The notes under the pieces were generated by a model. That model was not told the DNA's origin. It did no database searches and was given only the letters and a program-made list of their open reading frames with translations. Made by a program: the position numbers and the translations under genes. Positions 8,594 through 17,860 of a stretch of DNA of 64,000 bases are shown here, piece after piece (position 1 is the first letter of the stretch; every line of letters starts with the position of its first letter). Source of the DNA: Rhodococcus sp. OK519 (GTDB taxonomy: Bacteria; Actinomycetota; Actinomycetes; Mycobacteriales; Mycobacteriaceae); contig NZ_QAOW01000006.1 in NCBI RefSeq assembly GCF_003051005.1, positions 186,001-250,000 of the forward strand, in the 5' to 3' direction.

Positions 8594-8632
8594 CGGTCAA
8601 CGGTATCCGTCCCGAATTCGATCATGAAAGGC

Positions 8633-8647
8633 GTTCAACACGTTAAC
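8633..8647. promoter_or_regulatory. Possible LysR-type binding site in the divergent spacer
   Basis: GTTCAAC at 8633-8639 is followed two bases later by GTTAAC, giving a partly symmetrical 15-base site between the transporter and its divergent LysR gene. This is a weak, position-based call. LysR sites are loosely T-N11-A palindromes and others in the spacer could fit. Confidence 0.3.
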
Positions 8648-8677
8648 TGTGATCGCGTTTCGTGATAGGTAGGGTGC

Positions 8678-9517
8678 ATGTTCGATCCGGTTCTCCTCAG
8701 GACGTTCCTCGCCGTCGAGCAGACCGGCGGCTTCACGGCCGCCGCCCGGCAGCTGGGGCTGCGGCAGTCCACGGTCAGCGGGCACATCGCGCGGCTCGAG
8801 AAGGCCGCCGGCCGCCACCTCCTCAGCCGCGACACCCACACGGTGGAACTCACCGCGGACGGCACCGCGATGGTCGGCTTCGCCCGGTCGATCCTCGACG
8901 CCCAGGACCGCGCGAGCCGCTACTTCGAGGGGTCGACGCTCACCGGACGGCTGCGGTTCGGGGCCGCCGAGGATTTGGTCGCCAAGGGGCTGCCGCAGAT
9001 CCTGCGGGAGTTCCGGCGCACGCATCCGCTCGTCGACCTGCAGCTCACCGTCGGGCTCAGCCGCACGGTCCACGCGCAGTTGCGGGCCGGTGACCTCGAT
9101 CTGGCGTTCGTGATGCGCCGGCCCGGTGAGCCGCACGGCGACCTCGTGGGGCGGGACCGGCTCGTGTGGGGTGGAACGGACGAGGCTCAGTGGGACCCGA
9201 CGACGCCGGTGCCGCTGGTGGCCTATCCCCCGCCGAGCATCACCCGGGCGTGCGCGCTCGGGGCACTCGAGTCGGCCCGGCTGCCGAGCCGCATCACGTG
9301 CCTGGTGAACAGCCGCGCGGGCCTGCGGGCCGCGGCCCTGGCCGGTCTGGGGTTCATGGTGCACGCGCAGTCGCTGCTGCCGACCGAGTTGCGGCCCGTC
9401 GGCGACCGTCTGGGCCTGCCGGACCCGGGCGACGTCGAGTTCGTGCTGCTGCGCCGCGCCAGCACCCCCAGCGAGCCCGAGACGGCGCTGATGGAGGCGA
9501 TCCGGGGATCGCTGTGA
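8678..9517 (+). CDS. LysR family transcriptional regulator
   Basis: A 279-residue LysR protein. The winged helix-turn-helix is at residues 1-60 (FLAVEQTGGFTAAARQLGL, then STVSGHIARLEKAAGRHLLS). The effector domain follows from about residue 90 (TGRLRFGAAEDLVAKGLPQI). It is divergent from the SBF-type transporter, so the likely job is sensing that transporter's substrate and setting its expression. The ATG at 8678 matches the normal LysR N-terminus. Confidence 0.9.
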   Translation: MFDPVLLRTFLAVEQTGGFTAAARQLGLRQSTVSGHIARLEKAAGRHLLSRDTHTVELTADGTAMVGFARSILDAQDRASRYFEGSTLTGRLRFGAAEDLVAKGLPQILREFRRTHPLVDLQLTVGLSRTVHAQLRAGDLDLAFVMRRPGEPHGDLVGRDRLVWGGTDEAQWDPTTPVPLVAYPPPSITRACALGALESARLPSRITCLVNSRAGLRAAALAGLGFMVHAQSLLPTELRPVGDRLGLPDPGDVEFVLLRRASTPSEPETALMEAIRGSL

Positions 9518-9526
9518 GCCGCCGGG

Positions 9527-10507
9527 TCAGGAGAGGGCCAGACGCCCATCCGCGAGTGTGTTGAGTGCGCCGGCGATCCGCTCGGCCTCCGGCGTCGTGA
9601 CGGTGAGTCGGTCGCCGCACGCGAACGTGATGACGACGGCCGGGCCCGTCCGGGTGACGACCCCGTAGTTGCCGCGCCCCTTCGCCTTGACTCCCCAGCC
9701 GCCGAAGTCCTGGAACGGCCGCACCTCGTCGACGCGTGCGCCCAGCACCTCGTCGACGCCGTACTCGATCGCCGCCATCCCCAGGTTCCGGACGCGGATG
9801 CCGTTCGCGTCGACGACGAGTCGAAACTGCAGCAGCGTGACCGCGAGCAGCACCACCGGTAGGTACACGCCGAGCGGCCACCAGGCGCCGGCCAGCCAGC
9901 AGACGAGGACCGCCGGTGCGGCGAGGGCGAGGGCGGTGGCCAGCAGCCCGCCCGCTGTCATGCCGACCTCGTCGGCGATGGGCAGTTCGACCGCGCCGCG
10001 GGGCAGGTCGGCGGGAGGTGCTTCGGTGGCGGGAGTACGCACCCGGTGGTCGCGGAGGGTGGAGGCGCCGAGCAGTCCGACGACGGTGCCGACGACCAGA
10101 CCCAGTACCAGCGTCTCGGCCGATATCCGGGCGGAGGACGCGTCGGCGAGGTCGAGCTGCCCGAGGATCATCGAGAATTCGGCGGCCACGATCACCCCGA
10201 CGACCGCCGATCCGATCAGCAGCATCATCCGGCGCGTCATCAGACGGGCCTGGGCGAGCGCGGCGATGCCGCTGCAGCCGACGCCGACGAGGAGCACCAT
10301 CGCGGCCATCGACCACGCGCTCGCAGCAGGGGTCATGAACCCGTCGGGCGTGCTGCCGGACCAGTGGGTGGCGATCTGCTCGGGTAGGCGGGGTGCGAGC
10401 GCGTACGTCGCTACGACGCCCGCCGCCGCGGCCAGCACCGGAACGAGGATGCCGAAGACGACGCCCGCGGGATCGACGATGCGTGGTCCGGTCGTGGGTG
10501 GGGTCAC
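9527..10507 (-). CDS. DUF1648-type membrane protein
   Basis: A 326-residue membrane protein with about six hydrophobic segments. The N-terminal part, with LAPRLPEQIATHWSGSTPDG after the first membrane segment, matches the DUF1648 pattern found in Bacillus SdpI-like proteins. The C-terminal 100 residues form a soluble-looking beta-rich domain (FRLVVDANGIRVRNLGMAAI). It lies 17 bases downstream of an SdpI-family gene on the same strand, so the two may form one unit. Function is unknown. Confidence 0.72.
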   Translation of the reverse strand: MTPPTTGPRIVDPAGVVFGILVPVLAAAAGVVATYALAPRLPEQIATHWSGSTPDGFMTPAASAWSMAAMVLLVGVGCSGIAALAQARLMTRRMMLLIGSAVVGVIVAAEFSMILGQLDLADASSARISAETLVLGLVVGTVVGLLGASTLRDHRVRTPATEAPPADLPRGAVELPIADEVGMTAGGLLATALALAAPAVLVCWLAGAWWPLGVYLPVVLLAVTLLQFRLVVDANGIRVRNLGMAAIEYGVDEVLGARVDEVRPFQDFGGWGVKAKGRGNYGVVTRTGPAVVITFACGDRLTVTTPEAERIAGALNTLADGRLALS

Positions 10508-10524
10508 ACCCGGGATTCAACCAG

Positions 10525-10920
10525 TCAGGCCGGTTCGCACGCGCCCTTGAGGCTGCACGCGCCGCAGGAGGTGCCGCAGCCGCTGGTCTCGGGGACCGCG
10601 CCCGCGGCCTTGGAGCCGAGCGTGCCGCCGGCCGCGATGGTGAACAGCGCCGCGACGAGCGCGACGATCACCGCGACGATCGGGAGCACGCCGTCGAGCA
10701 GAACGGCCGCCAGGCCACCGATCGCGAGGACGCCGGCCGCGGCCAGCAGCGTGGGCGCCGCAACCTTGTTGGCCAGCGCAAACGTCTCGTCGTCACGCAG
10801 CGATTGGGGGGTACGAACGCCGATCCAGCGATTACGTTCGAGCCGACCGGTCAGTCCGGCGATTGCGATCGCGCCGAGCGCGAGAGCGGCGATGAACAGC
10901 ACGACAGCGACGATGACCAC
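10525..10920 (-). CDS. SdpI/YhfL-family small membrane protein with cysteine-rich tail
   Basis: A 131-residue membrane protein with three hydrophobic segments. It has the SdpI-family signature RNRWIGVRTPQSLRDDETF followed by ALANKVAAP. SdpI-type proteins give immunity to, or sense, membrane-active peptides in Bacillus; the role in actinobacteria is not settled. The last 16 residues (SGCGTSCGACSLKGAC) contain four cysteines, which is not part of the family core and could bind metal or form disulfides. GTG at 10920 was chosen because the first membrane helix starts there. It is divergent from leuS. Confidence 0.72.
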   Translation of the reverse strand: MVIVAVVLFIAALALGAIAIAGLTGRLERNRWIGVRTPQSLRDDETFALANKVAAPTLLAAAGVLAIGGLAAVLLDGVLPIVAVIVALVAALFTIAAGGTLGSKAAGAVPETSGCGTSCGACSLKGACEPA

Positions 10921-11005
10921 GCATCCACGATAGAGCCCGGTCGACTGGGCCGGTCTTCCTGGGTGTAACTGGGTGTCGTCGAGGTCCGCCGACGCTTTAC
11001 CCTGG

Positions 11006-11035
11006 TTGACGGAATTCCCGTCATCCAAGTAGATA
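11006..11035 (+). promoter_or_regulatory. Sigma-A-type promoter of leuS
   Basis: TTGACG at 11006-11011 and TAGATA at 11030-11035, separated by 18 bases. Transcription would start about 11042, only a few bases before the GTG at 11045, so the leuS mRNA is probably leaderless or nearly so. No T-box or leader peptide is visible upstream. Confidence 0.65.
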
Positions 11036-11044
11036 GCGACCACC

Positions 11045-13915
11045 GTGACCGAGCCAGTTCAGCAAGCCTCATCCCCCGACGACTCGACGCCGCAGCACCG
11101 CTACACCGCGGAGCTCGCCGGCCGGATCGAGCAGCGCTGGCAGGACCTGTGGAGCGAGCGCGGGACCTTCAACGCGCCCAACCCGGTGGGTGCGCTGGCG
11201 CCTCAGGCGAGCGCAGCGACGGGGGAGGTGCCCGCCGTGCCCGCGGACAAGCTGTTCGTGCAGGACATGTTCCCGTACCCGTCGGGTGCGGGTCTGCACG
11301 TGGGCCATCCGCTCGGCTACATCGCCACCGACGTCTTCGCGCGCTATCACCGCATGCAGGGCCACAACGTCCTGCACGCCCTCGGCTACGACGCCTTCGG
11401 CCTGCCGGCCGAGCAGTACGCGGTGCAGACGGGCACGCATCCGCGCACCACGACCGAGGCCAACATCGCGAACATGCAGCGCCAGCTGCGCCGTCTGGGC
11501 CTGGGCCACGACGAGCGCCGCTCCGTCGCGACGACCGACGTCGACTTCTACCACTGGACGCAGTGGATCTTCCTGCAGATCTACAACGCCTGGTACGACA
11601 CCGCGCAGGGCAAGGCCCGTCGCATCTCCGAGCTCGAGGCCGAGTTCGCTTCGGGCGAGCGCGCTCTCGAAGACGGTCGGGACTGGGCGTCGCTGGACGC
11701 CGCCTCGCGCAGCAAGGTGCTGGACGCGTACCGCCTTGTCTACCACTCGGATTCGATGGTCAATTGGTGCCCGGGTCTGGGTACGGTGCTGGCCAACGAA
11801 GAGGTCACCTCGGACGGCCGCAGCGAGCGCGGCAACTTCCCGGTGTTCCGTAAGCACCTGCAGCAGTGGATGATGCGCATCACCGCGTACTCCGATCGTT
11901 TGGTCGACGACCTCGAGTACCTGGACTGGCCGGAAAAGGTCAAGTCCATGCAGCGCAACTGGATCGGACGCTCGCACGGCGCGCAGGTCAAGTTCGATTC
12001 CAACGGTCACGACATCGAGGTGTTCACCACCCGTCCGGACACGCTGTTCGGCGCCACGTACGTGACGCTGGCTCCCGAGCACGAGCTGGTCGACCAGTTG
12101 GTGCCGGCGCAGTGGCCCGAGGGCGTCGACCCGCGCTGGACCGGCGGAGCATCCACTCCGGCGGAAGCTGTTGCGGCGTACCGCGCATCGATCGCTGCGA
12201 AGACCGATCTCGAGCGCCAGGAGAACAAGGAGAAGACCGGCGTCTTCCTCGGCGTCTACGCCGTGAACCCGGTCAACGGCCACAAGCTGCCGGTGTTCAT
12301 CGCCGACTACGTGCTCACCGGTTACGGCACCGGCGCGATCATGGCCGTGCCCGGTCACGACCAGCGCGACTGGGAGTTCGCGACCGCGTTCGGTCTGGAC
12401 ATCGTCGAGGTCATCAAGGGCGGCGACCTGTCCGAGGCCGCGTTCACCGGCGACGGGCCGCTGGTCAACAGCGACTACCTCAACGGCCTGGACGTCGCCG
12501 ACGCCAAGAAGGCCGTCATCGAGCGCCTCGAGGCGGAGGGCGTCGGCACCGGCACCATCCAGTACAAGCTGCGCGACTGGCTGTTCGCGCGTCAGCGCTA
12601 CTGGGGCGAGCCGTTCCCGATCGTGTACGACGCCGACGGCGTCGCGCATCCGCTGCCGGAATCTGCTCTGCCGGTCGAACTTCCGGAGGTCGAGGACTAC
12701 GCGCCGGTCTCGTTCGATCCGAACGACGCCAGCTCCGAGCCCTCTCCCCCGCTGGCGAAGGCGTCCGACTGGGTCAATGTCGAGCTGGATCTCGGCGACG
12801 GCCTGAAGGATTACCGCCGCGACACCAACGTGATGCCGCAGTGGGCGGGTAGCTCGTGGTACCAGCTGCGCTACATCGACCCCACCAACAGCGAGCAGTT
12901 CGTCGCGCCCGAGAACGAGGCCTACTGGACGGGTCCGCGCCCGGACATCCACGGCCCCAACGATCCCGGCGGTGTCGACCTGTACGTCGGCGGTGTCGAG
13001 CATGCGGTGCTGCACCTGCTGTACTCGCGGTTCTGGCACAAGGTGCTGTTCGACCTGGGCTACGTCAGCTCGAGCGAGCCGTACCGGCGCCTGTACAACC
13101 AGGGCTACATCCAGGCGTACGCGTACACCGACGAGCGTGGCGTCTACGTGCCGGCGGCCGAGGTGACCGAGGAGGACGGCAAGTTCTTCTACCAGGGCGC
13201 CCCGGTCAAGCGCGAGTACGGAAAGATGGGCAAGAGCCTCAAGAATTCCGTTGCGCCCGACCAGATCTGCGACGAGTTCGGTGCAGACACCCTGCGCGTC
13301 TACGAGATGGCGATGGGTCCGCTGGACACGTCCCGTCCGTGGGCCACCAAGGACGTCATCGGTGCGCACCGCTTCCTGCAGCGGGCGTGGCGCGTCGTCA
13401 TCGACGAGGAGAGCGGCGACCTGCGTGTCACCGATGCCGAGCCGTCGGAGGGCACGCTGCGGGCGCTCAACAAGACGATCGCCGGTGTCGCCGAGGACTA
13501 CGCGGCGCTGCGCGACAACACCGCGGTGGCCAAGCTCATCGAGTACACCAACCACCTCACCAAGGAGTACCCGGCCGGTGCCCCGCGGTCCGCGGTGGAG
13601 CCGCTCGCGCTCATGCTCGGCCCGATCGCCCCGCACCTCGCGGAGGAGCTGTGGTCGCGGCTGGGCCACACCGAGTCGCTGGCGCACGGACCGTTCCCGA
13701 CGGCCGACGAGAAGTGGCTGGTCGAGGACACTGTCGAGTACCCGATCCAGGTCAACGGCAAGGTCCGCAGCCGCATCCACGTGGCCGCCGACGCGGCCCG
13801 TGAGGACATCGAGAAGATCGCCCTCACGGACGAGAAGATCGTGACGCTGCTCGACGGCAAGGATCCCCGCAAGGTGATCGTCGTGCCCGGCAAGATGGTC
13901 AACATCGTCCTGTAG
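11045..13915 (+). CDS. leuS: Leucyl-tRNA synthetase
   Basis: A 956-residue class I aminoacyl-tRNA synthetase that charges tRNA-Leu in the cytoplasm. The HIGH-type motif appears as LHVGHPLGY near residue 85 and the KMSKS motif as KMGKSLKNS near residue 727. The large CP1 editing insert lies between, including [14 protein letters not shown], the threonine-rich editing site. A tRNA-binding C-terminal domain ends [12 protein letters not shown]. Length fits actinobacterial LeuRS. The start is GTG at 11045, close to the predicted transcription start. Confidence 0.98.
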   Translation: MTEPVQQASSPDDSTPQHRYTAELAGRIEQRWQDLWSERGTFNAPNPVGALAPQASAATGEVPAVPADKLFVQDMFPYPSGAGLHVGHPLGYIATDVFARYHRMQGHNVLHALGYDAFGLPAEQYAVQTGTHPRTTTEANIANMQRQLRRLGLGHDERRSVATTDVDFYHWTQWIFLQIYNAWYDTAQGKARRISELEAEFASGERALEDGRDWASLDAASRSKVLDAYRLVYHSDSMVNWCPGLGTVLANEEVTSDGRSERGNFPVFRKHLQQWMMRITAYSDRLVDDLEYLDWPEKVKSMQRNWIGRSHGAQVKFDSNGHDIEVFTTRPDTLFGATYVTLAPEHELVDQLVPAQWPEGVDPRWTGGASTPAEAVAAYRASIAAKTDLERQENKEKTGVFLGVYAVNPVNGHKLPVFIADYVLTGYGTGAIMAVPGHDQRDWEFATAFGLDIVEVIKGGDLSEAAFTGDGPLVNSDYLNGLDVADAKKAVIERLEAEGVGTGTIQYKLRDWLFARQRYWGEPFPIVYDADGVAHPLPESALPVELPEVEDYAPVSFDPNDASSEPSPPLAKASDWVNVELDLGDGLKDYRRDTNVMPQWAGSSWYQLRYIDPTNSEQFVAPENEAYWTGPRPDIHGPNDPGGVDLYVGGVEHAVLHLLYSRFWHKVLFDLGYVSSSEPYRRLYNQGYIQAYAYTDERGVYVPAAEVTEEDGKFFYQGAPVKREYGKMGKSLKNSVAPDQICDEFGADTLRVYEMAMGPLDTSRPWATKDVIGAHRFLQRAWRVVIDEESGDLRVTDAEPSEGTLRALNKTIAGVAEDYAALRDNTAVAKLIEYTNHLTKEYPAGAPRSAVEPLALMLGPIAPHLAEELWSRLGHTESLAHGPFPTADEKWLVEDTVEYPIQVNGKVRSRIHVAADAAREDIEKIALTDEKIVTLLDGKDPRKVIVVPGKMVNIVL

Positions 13916-13951
13916 TCCACCAGCCTCTAGCCCACCCGCCTGTAGTCCACC

Positions 13952-14014
13952 CGCGTTTTGCGCACTTATCGCGCCTGAACCCTCCCGGATTCAGCGATAA
14001 GTGCGCAAAACGCG
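13952..14014. repeat. Intergenic inverted repeat, copy A
   Basis: The left arm at 13952-13972 (core CGCGTTTTGCGCACTTATCG) is matched perfectly by its reverse complement at 13994-14014, a 21-bp stem. The 21-base spacer contains CTGAA and TTCAG, which would extend the hairpin. It lies between the convergent leuS and lipase genes. The same arm sequence recurs at 34746, 44897 and 46367. Confidence 0.9.
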
Positions 14015-14028
14015 ATGGACGGCGCGCG

Positions 14029-15540
14029 TCAGCACTCCGACGGCGCGGGTTCGCCGCGCAGGCGCGCGTCGATCCAGTCGAAGGCGCCGGAGTTCCCGAG
14101 GGCCTCGCCGAGCAGGTGCTCACCGGGCACCTGCCGGTATACGGCAGCGACGCCGTAGCCGCACTGCTCGTCGTACAGGTTGCGGGCGCCCAGGGCGGGG
14201 ATCCAGAAGTCCTGCCCGCCGTTGTAGATGTACAGCGGTGTGCCCGAGACGAGGTCGGCCATCTTCATCTTGGCGTAGATGTCATGGGCGACAGGTGAAT
14301 TCAACGCGTCCACGACGTTGGCAAGGGCCTCCGCCGGGATTCCGATGATGCCGGAGGCGGCGAGGTTGGTGGAGCACTGATCCTTGATGGACGAGATGCC
14401 GATCCGCTGTCCGAGGCTGTTGACCAGCGGCAGGATCTCCGGGTTTTCCCGCGAGATGCCGAACACCGCGGCGAGGAACAGCCCACTGGCGAGGTTGCCG
14501 TTCATGGTGCGTCCGAGCATCTCGAAGTCGGCGGGCACCCCGCCGAATGCGGCGCCCGCGATGTCGGGCGCCAGTTCCGGGGCGTACGAATCGATCAGCT
14601 TCACGGCGCCGTGTGTGGCGATGGCCCCGCCGGAGTAGCCCATCATGGCGAGCTTGCTGTTGCCGAACTCGGCGGGGAAGACGCCGCGCATGCCGCGGAT
14701 CGTGTCGAGGACCGCGTGCCCGGCGACGTACGGTTCGCCGTACGCCATCCGGGGGCCCTCGTGGTCGGGGATGAGGACGGCGTAGCCGCGCTCCTCGGCC
14801 TTCGTGGTGACGGGTCGCAGCAGTTCGAGGAAGTTCGTGGACGGCGTGATGCCGTACGCGAGGGTGTGGGACGGGGTGCAGGTCCGTCCGAGCCCGTTGA
14901 TCGGCACGTTGTTCACCAGCACCGGACGCGGTCCCGGGCCGGGCCACGGCGTCGCCGGAACGACGAGGGTCGCGGTCGCGAACGATGGCGCACCCGAGGC
15001 GTCGGTGGTCTTGACCTTGAGCTGCCGAACTTCTCGCACAGGGCCGCGGAGGAGCCCCCGAGCGACGGGGGTGACGTCGCGGGTCTCGATGACGTCACCG
15101 TTGGCCATGCCGGGTAGCCCTGGCGGGTAGAAGTCGAAGAACGGGTCACCGATCGGCGCGGGCAGGGTCTCCTCGCGCAGCGTCTCGAGCGGCGGCGGCG
15201 CCAGATCGGGTTCCGGCACCAGCGAGCCGACCAGACCCGGCATCCAGGAACCGAACGCCGACCGGGCCAGCGATGCGGTCCCCCACGACCCGGTGATCGG
15301 CGTCGTACCGTTCGATCCGGTTCCGTCCGAGCCCGTTCCGTCGGTCAACGATCCGGGGCCGATGAACCCCTGCCCGGCTGCGCTGCCGGTAGATCCCACC
15401 CCGCCGACGCTGGTGTTCGGCAGGGCGCTTCCGCTGGACTGGGCTGCGGCCGTGCCGGCGGTACCGCCTCCGGCCACGACACCTACCGCGAGTGCGGCGA
15501 CGACTATCCGGCCCCAGAATCCCCCGTGCTGGATTGGCAT
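14029..15540 (-). CDS. Secreted lipase (LIP family)
   Basis: A 503-residue exported protein. The signal peptide is about residues 1-34 (hydrophobic VVAALAVGVVAGG, cut after a TAAAQ-type site). A Gly/Ser/Thr linker (DGTGSDGTGSNGTT) follows, then a secretory-lipase domain. The nucleophile elbow is MGYSGGAIAT, with Asp and His candidates in IYNGGQDFWIP and VPGEHLLGE. LIP proteins hydrolyse triacylglycerols outside the cell. It ends on the far side of inverted repeat copy A from leuS. No chaperone gene is adjacent. Confidence 0.88.
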   Translation of the reverse strand: MPIQHGGFWGRIVVAALAVGVVAGGGTAGTAAAQSSGSALPNTSVGGVGSTGSAAGQGFIGPGSLTDGTGSDGTGSNGTTPITGSWGTASLARSAFGSWMPGLVGSLVPEPDLAPPPLETLREETLPAPIGDPFFDFYPPGLPGMANGDVIETRDVTPVARGLLRGPVREVRQLKVKTTDASGAPSFATATLVVPATPWPGPGPRPVLVNNVPINGLGRTCTPSHTLAYGITPSTNFLELLRPVTTKAEERGYAVLIPDHEGPRMAYGEPYVAGHAVLDTIRGMRGVFPAEFGNSKLAMMGYSGGAIATHGAVKLIDSYAPELAPDIAGAAFGGVPADFEMLGRTMNGNLASGLFLAAVFGISRENPEILPLVNSLGQRIGISSIKDQCSTNLAASGIIGIPAEALANVVDALNSPVAHDIYAKMKMADLVSGTPLYIYNGGQDFWIPALGARNLYDEQCGYGVAAVYRQVPGEHLLGEALGNSGAFDWIDARLRGEPAPSEC

Positions 15541-15691
15541 GCGCGGGACGCTAACACCGTGGTTATCCGGCTCGTGTTGCTTCGCCGGATTGTCGGGAGT
15601 GTCCGGTGGGCGGGATCGCGCGCTGCGCCGAGCCTGTGAGCCGGGTTACGCTCCGGCCGAAACCCGTTCCACAAGCAAAGGTTCAGTGCGC

Positions 15692-16063
15692 ATGGCATCC
15701 GCAGAAGACATCAAGAGCACCGTCACCGCCTACATGAAGGCGCTCAGTGGCAAGAGCGCCGACGCGGTGGCTGCACTGTTCGCCGAGGGCGCCACGGTCG
15801 AGGACCCGGTCGGCACCGAGCCCAAGCGTGGCGTCGAGGAGATCCGCGCGTTCTTCACGGCGATCGAGTCGATGGACCAGACGGCCGAGCTGCTGACGGT
15901 CCGCGTCGCCGGCAACAGCGCAGCGTTCCATTTCCGTGTCACCACGAAGGCCGGCGACCAGACGTATGTCATCGAGCCGATCGACGTCATGACCTTCGAC
16001 GACGACGCCAAGATCACCAGCACCCGGGCCTACTGGGCGCAGGAGGACATGGCCGTCAGCTGA
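15692..16063 (+). CDS. SnoaL/ketosteroid-isomerase-like protein
   Basis: A 123-residue NTF2-fold protein with the pattern of steroid delta-isomerase-like enzymes: TVTAYMKALSGKSADAVAAL, FAEGATVEDPVGTEP, IRAFFTAI and a final MTFDDDAKITSTRAYW. The EDPVGTEP segment holds acidic residues where ketosteroid isomerases keep their catalytic Asp. Rhodococci degrade steroids, so a delta5-3-ketoisomerase is possible, but many relatives have other roles. ATG at 15692 was preferred because the domain starts there; a longer reading back to 15293 would overlap the divergent lipase gene. Confidence 0.8.
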   Translation: MASAEDIKSTVTAYMKALSGKSADAVAALFAEGATVEDPVGTEPKRGVEEIRAFFTAIESMDQTAELLTVRVAGNSAAFHFRVTTKAGDQTYVIEPIDVMTFDDDAKITSTRAYWAQEDMAVS

Positions 16064-16088
16064 CGGCCGCCAGACGCCTCTGCGCTGT

Positions 16089-16135
16089 CGACGGGGTGTG
16101 TCCCGGTGCCTTACGGCCCGGGACACACCCCGTCG
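16089..16135 (+). terminator. Rho-independent terminator
   Basis: CGACGGGGTGTGTCCCGG at 16089-16106 pairs perfectly with CCGGGACACACCCCGTCG at 16118-16135 around an 11-base loop. The 18-bp GC-rich stem lies 26 bases after the SnoaL-like gene and insulates it from the hut-type operon downstream. Confidence 0.9.
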
Positions 16136-16262
16136 TCGTTCGTGGGGATTGCGGCTGCGGCGGTGAACCGGGTGGGCAGTGAGTCTCTCCGCCAAGGTAT
16201 TACGGTTGTGTTACCGGTCGGCACCGTATGTAAACAGTGAGGGAGAGCATTGACTCCTCAAA

Positions 16263-16286
16263 CTTGTCTATACAAGACTAGACAAG
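16263..16286. promoter_or_regulatory. HutC-like (GntR family) operator
   Basis: CTTGTCTATACAAG at 16263-16276 is a near-perfect palindrome. A second half-site, TAGACAAG at 16279-16286, pairs with CTTGTCTA at 16263-16270. HutC repressors of histidine utilisation bind TTGTATATACAA-type sites. The site is 77-101 bases upstream of a permease gene that leads into hutF and hutD, which supports the call. No hutC gene is in the window. Confidence 0.65.
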
Positions 16287-16363
16287 TAGCCGGGTGTTGA
16301 ACGTTCAGCGTGGAGCGGGCATTACCAACCGGATTCCCCTGTCGTCTCCCCGAAGGCTCTCCC

Positions 16364-17812
16364 ATGGTCACAACCGATAGTGCGTCGCCCGCTCGCGATA
16401 CAACAGCCACGAGTTCAGCGGTCGAGACGCGAACCATCGAGATGGTTCCCGACTCGGAGCGGCACGGATCTCCGCGCAGCCAGTTCACCCTGTGGTTCGG
16501 GGCCAACACCCAGATCACGGCGATCGTCGACGGTGCTCTCGCCGTCGTCTTCGGTGCCGACGCCCTCTGGGCGATCATCGGTCTCGCTATCGGAAACCTG
16601 CTCGGCGGCATCGTGATGGCCCTGCACTCCGCGCAGGGTCCGCGGATGGGCCTTCCCCAGATGATCTCCAGCCGAGCCCAATTCGGAGTTCTGGGTGCGG
16701 TGATCCCGCTGGTGCTGGTAGTGCTGATGTACCTCGGATTCGCCGCGACCGGCAGTGTTCTGGCCGGTCAGGCGGTCAACAAGTTCCTGGGGATCGACAA
16801 TGCCACGGTCGGTATCCTGATATTCGGTCTGCTCACTGCGCTGGTCACCGTGGCCGGATACAAGCTGATTCACCGAATCGGCCAGCTCGCAACGATTCTC
16901 GGACTGGTCACCTTCGTCTATCTGACGATTCGCCTCTTCACGCAGTACGACGTCGCCGCCCACGTCGGGGTGAAGGGCTTCGACATCGTGACCTTCCTGC
17001 TCGCGATCTCGTTGAGCGCCGGCTGGCAGTTGACGTTCGGTCCGTACGTTGCCGACTATTCCCGGTATCTGCCCCGAAACACCAGTGAGCGCGCCACTTT
17101 CTGGGGAACTCTCGGCGGCAGCGTGCTCGGCTCGCAGTGGTCGATGACCCTCGGTGCGCTCATTGCCGCCGTCGCCGGTGACGCGTTCCTCGACAATCAG
17201 GTCGAGTTCCTGGGTGAGTTGGCCGGCCCGGCGATTCTCGTGATCGTGATGTACCTCGTGATCGTGGTCGGCAAACTCACCGTCAACACGCTCAATGCCT
17301 ACGGCGGCTTCATGTCGATCCTCACCGCGGTCACCGCGATCTCCGGACGGAGCAGCGTCTCGCGAACGGCCCGCACAGTCTGCGTGTTCGGGTTCACGGC
17401 GATCTCGATCGTCATCGCGATCTTCGCGAGTGAGGACTTCCTTTCCAACTTCAAGAACTTCGTGCTGGTCATTCTCATGGTGTTCACCCCCTGGAGCGCC
17501 ATCAATCTGGCCGACTACTACCTGATCTCCAAGGAGCGCATCGACATTCCGGCGCTCTACGATCGCCGCGGTCGCTACGGAGCATGGAACGTTCCGACGC
17601 TGGTTACCTACGGGGTCGGTGTGCTCATCCAGATCCCGTTCCTGGCCCAGACCATGTACACCGGTCCGTTCACCGAGATGCTCGGCGGCGCCGACATCTC
17701 CTGGATAGTCGGGCTTTTCGGAACTGCACTCATCTACTACCCGTGGGCCAGGCGCAACGTCAAGGCCCCCGATCGCATGATCTACCCGGAGTCCGTCGGC
17801 GCCGACGACTGA
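16364..17812 (+). CDS. NCS1 family permease (cytosine/allantoin-type), hut-associated
   Basis: A 482-residue nucleobase-cation symporter-1 protein with about 12 membrane segments. Family landmarks are LWFGANTQITAIVDGAL at the first helix, GPRMGLPQMISSRAQFG after helix 2, and GPYVADYSRYLPR in helix 6. Relatives import purines, cytosine, allantoin or hydantoins. Here it heads an operon with an M20 amidohydrolase, HutF and HutD, so histidine, urocanate or a formimino/formyl-glutamate-type compound is a more likely cargo. ATG at 16364 follows GAAGG by 7 bases. The HutC-like operator lies just upstream. Confidence 0.87.
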   Translation: MVTTDSASPARDTTATSSAVETRTIEMVPDSERHGSPRSQFTLWFGANTQITAIVDGALAVVFGADALWAIIGLAIGNLLGGIVMALHSAQGPRMGLPQMISSRAQFGVLGAVIPLVLVVLMYLGFAATGSVLAGQAVNKFLGIDNATVGILIFGLLTALVTVAGYKLIHRIGQLATILGLVTFVYLTIRLFTQYDVAAHVGVKGFDIVTFLLAISLSAGWQLTFGPYVADYSRYLPRNTSERATFWGTLGGSVLGSQWSMTLGALIAAVAGDAFLDNQVEFLGELAGPAILVIVMYLVIVVGKLTVNTLNAYGGFMSILTAVTAISGRSSVSRTARTVCVFGFTAISIVIAIFASEDFLSNFKNFVLVILMVFTPWSAINLADYYLISKERIDIPALYDRRGRYGAWNVPTLVTYGVGVLIQIPFLAQTMYTGPFTEMLGGADISWIVGLFGTALIYYPWARRNVKAPDRMIYPESVGADD

Positions 17813-17860
17813 CCGACCGATCGCAGCACGACTCCGCCGAAGCAGGAAGAGGATCGAAAC

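Noticed and set aside
10921-11044. T-box or other leader element before leuS
   Set aside because: The predicted transcription start is only a few bases before the start codon, leaving no room for a leader.
11069-13780. Very long open frame (about 900 codons) opposite leuS
   Set aside because: It lies wholly antisense to an unmistakable leuS, its translation is rich in Arg, Val, Asp and His with no domain, and GC-rich third positions keep antisense frames open in this DNA.
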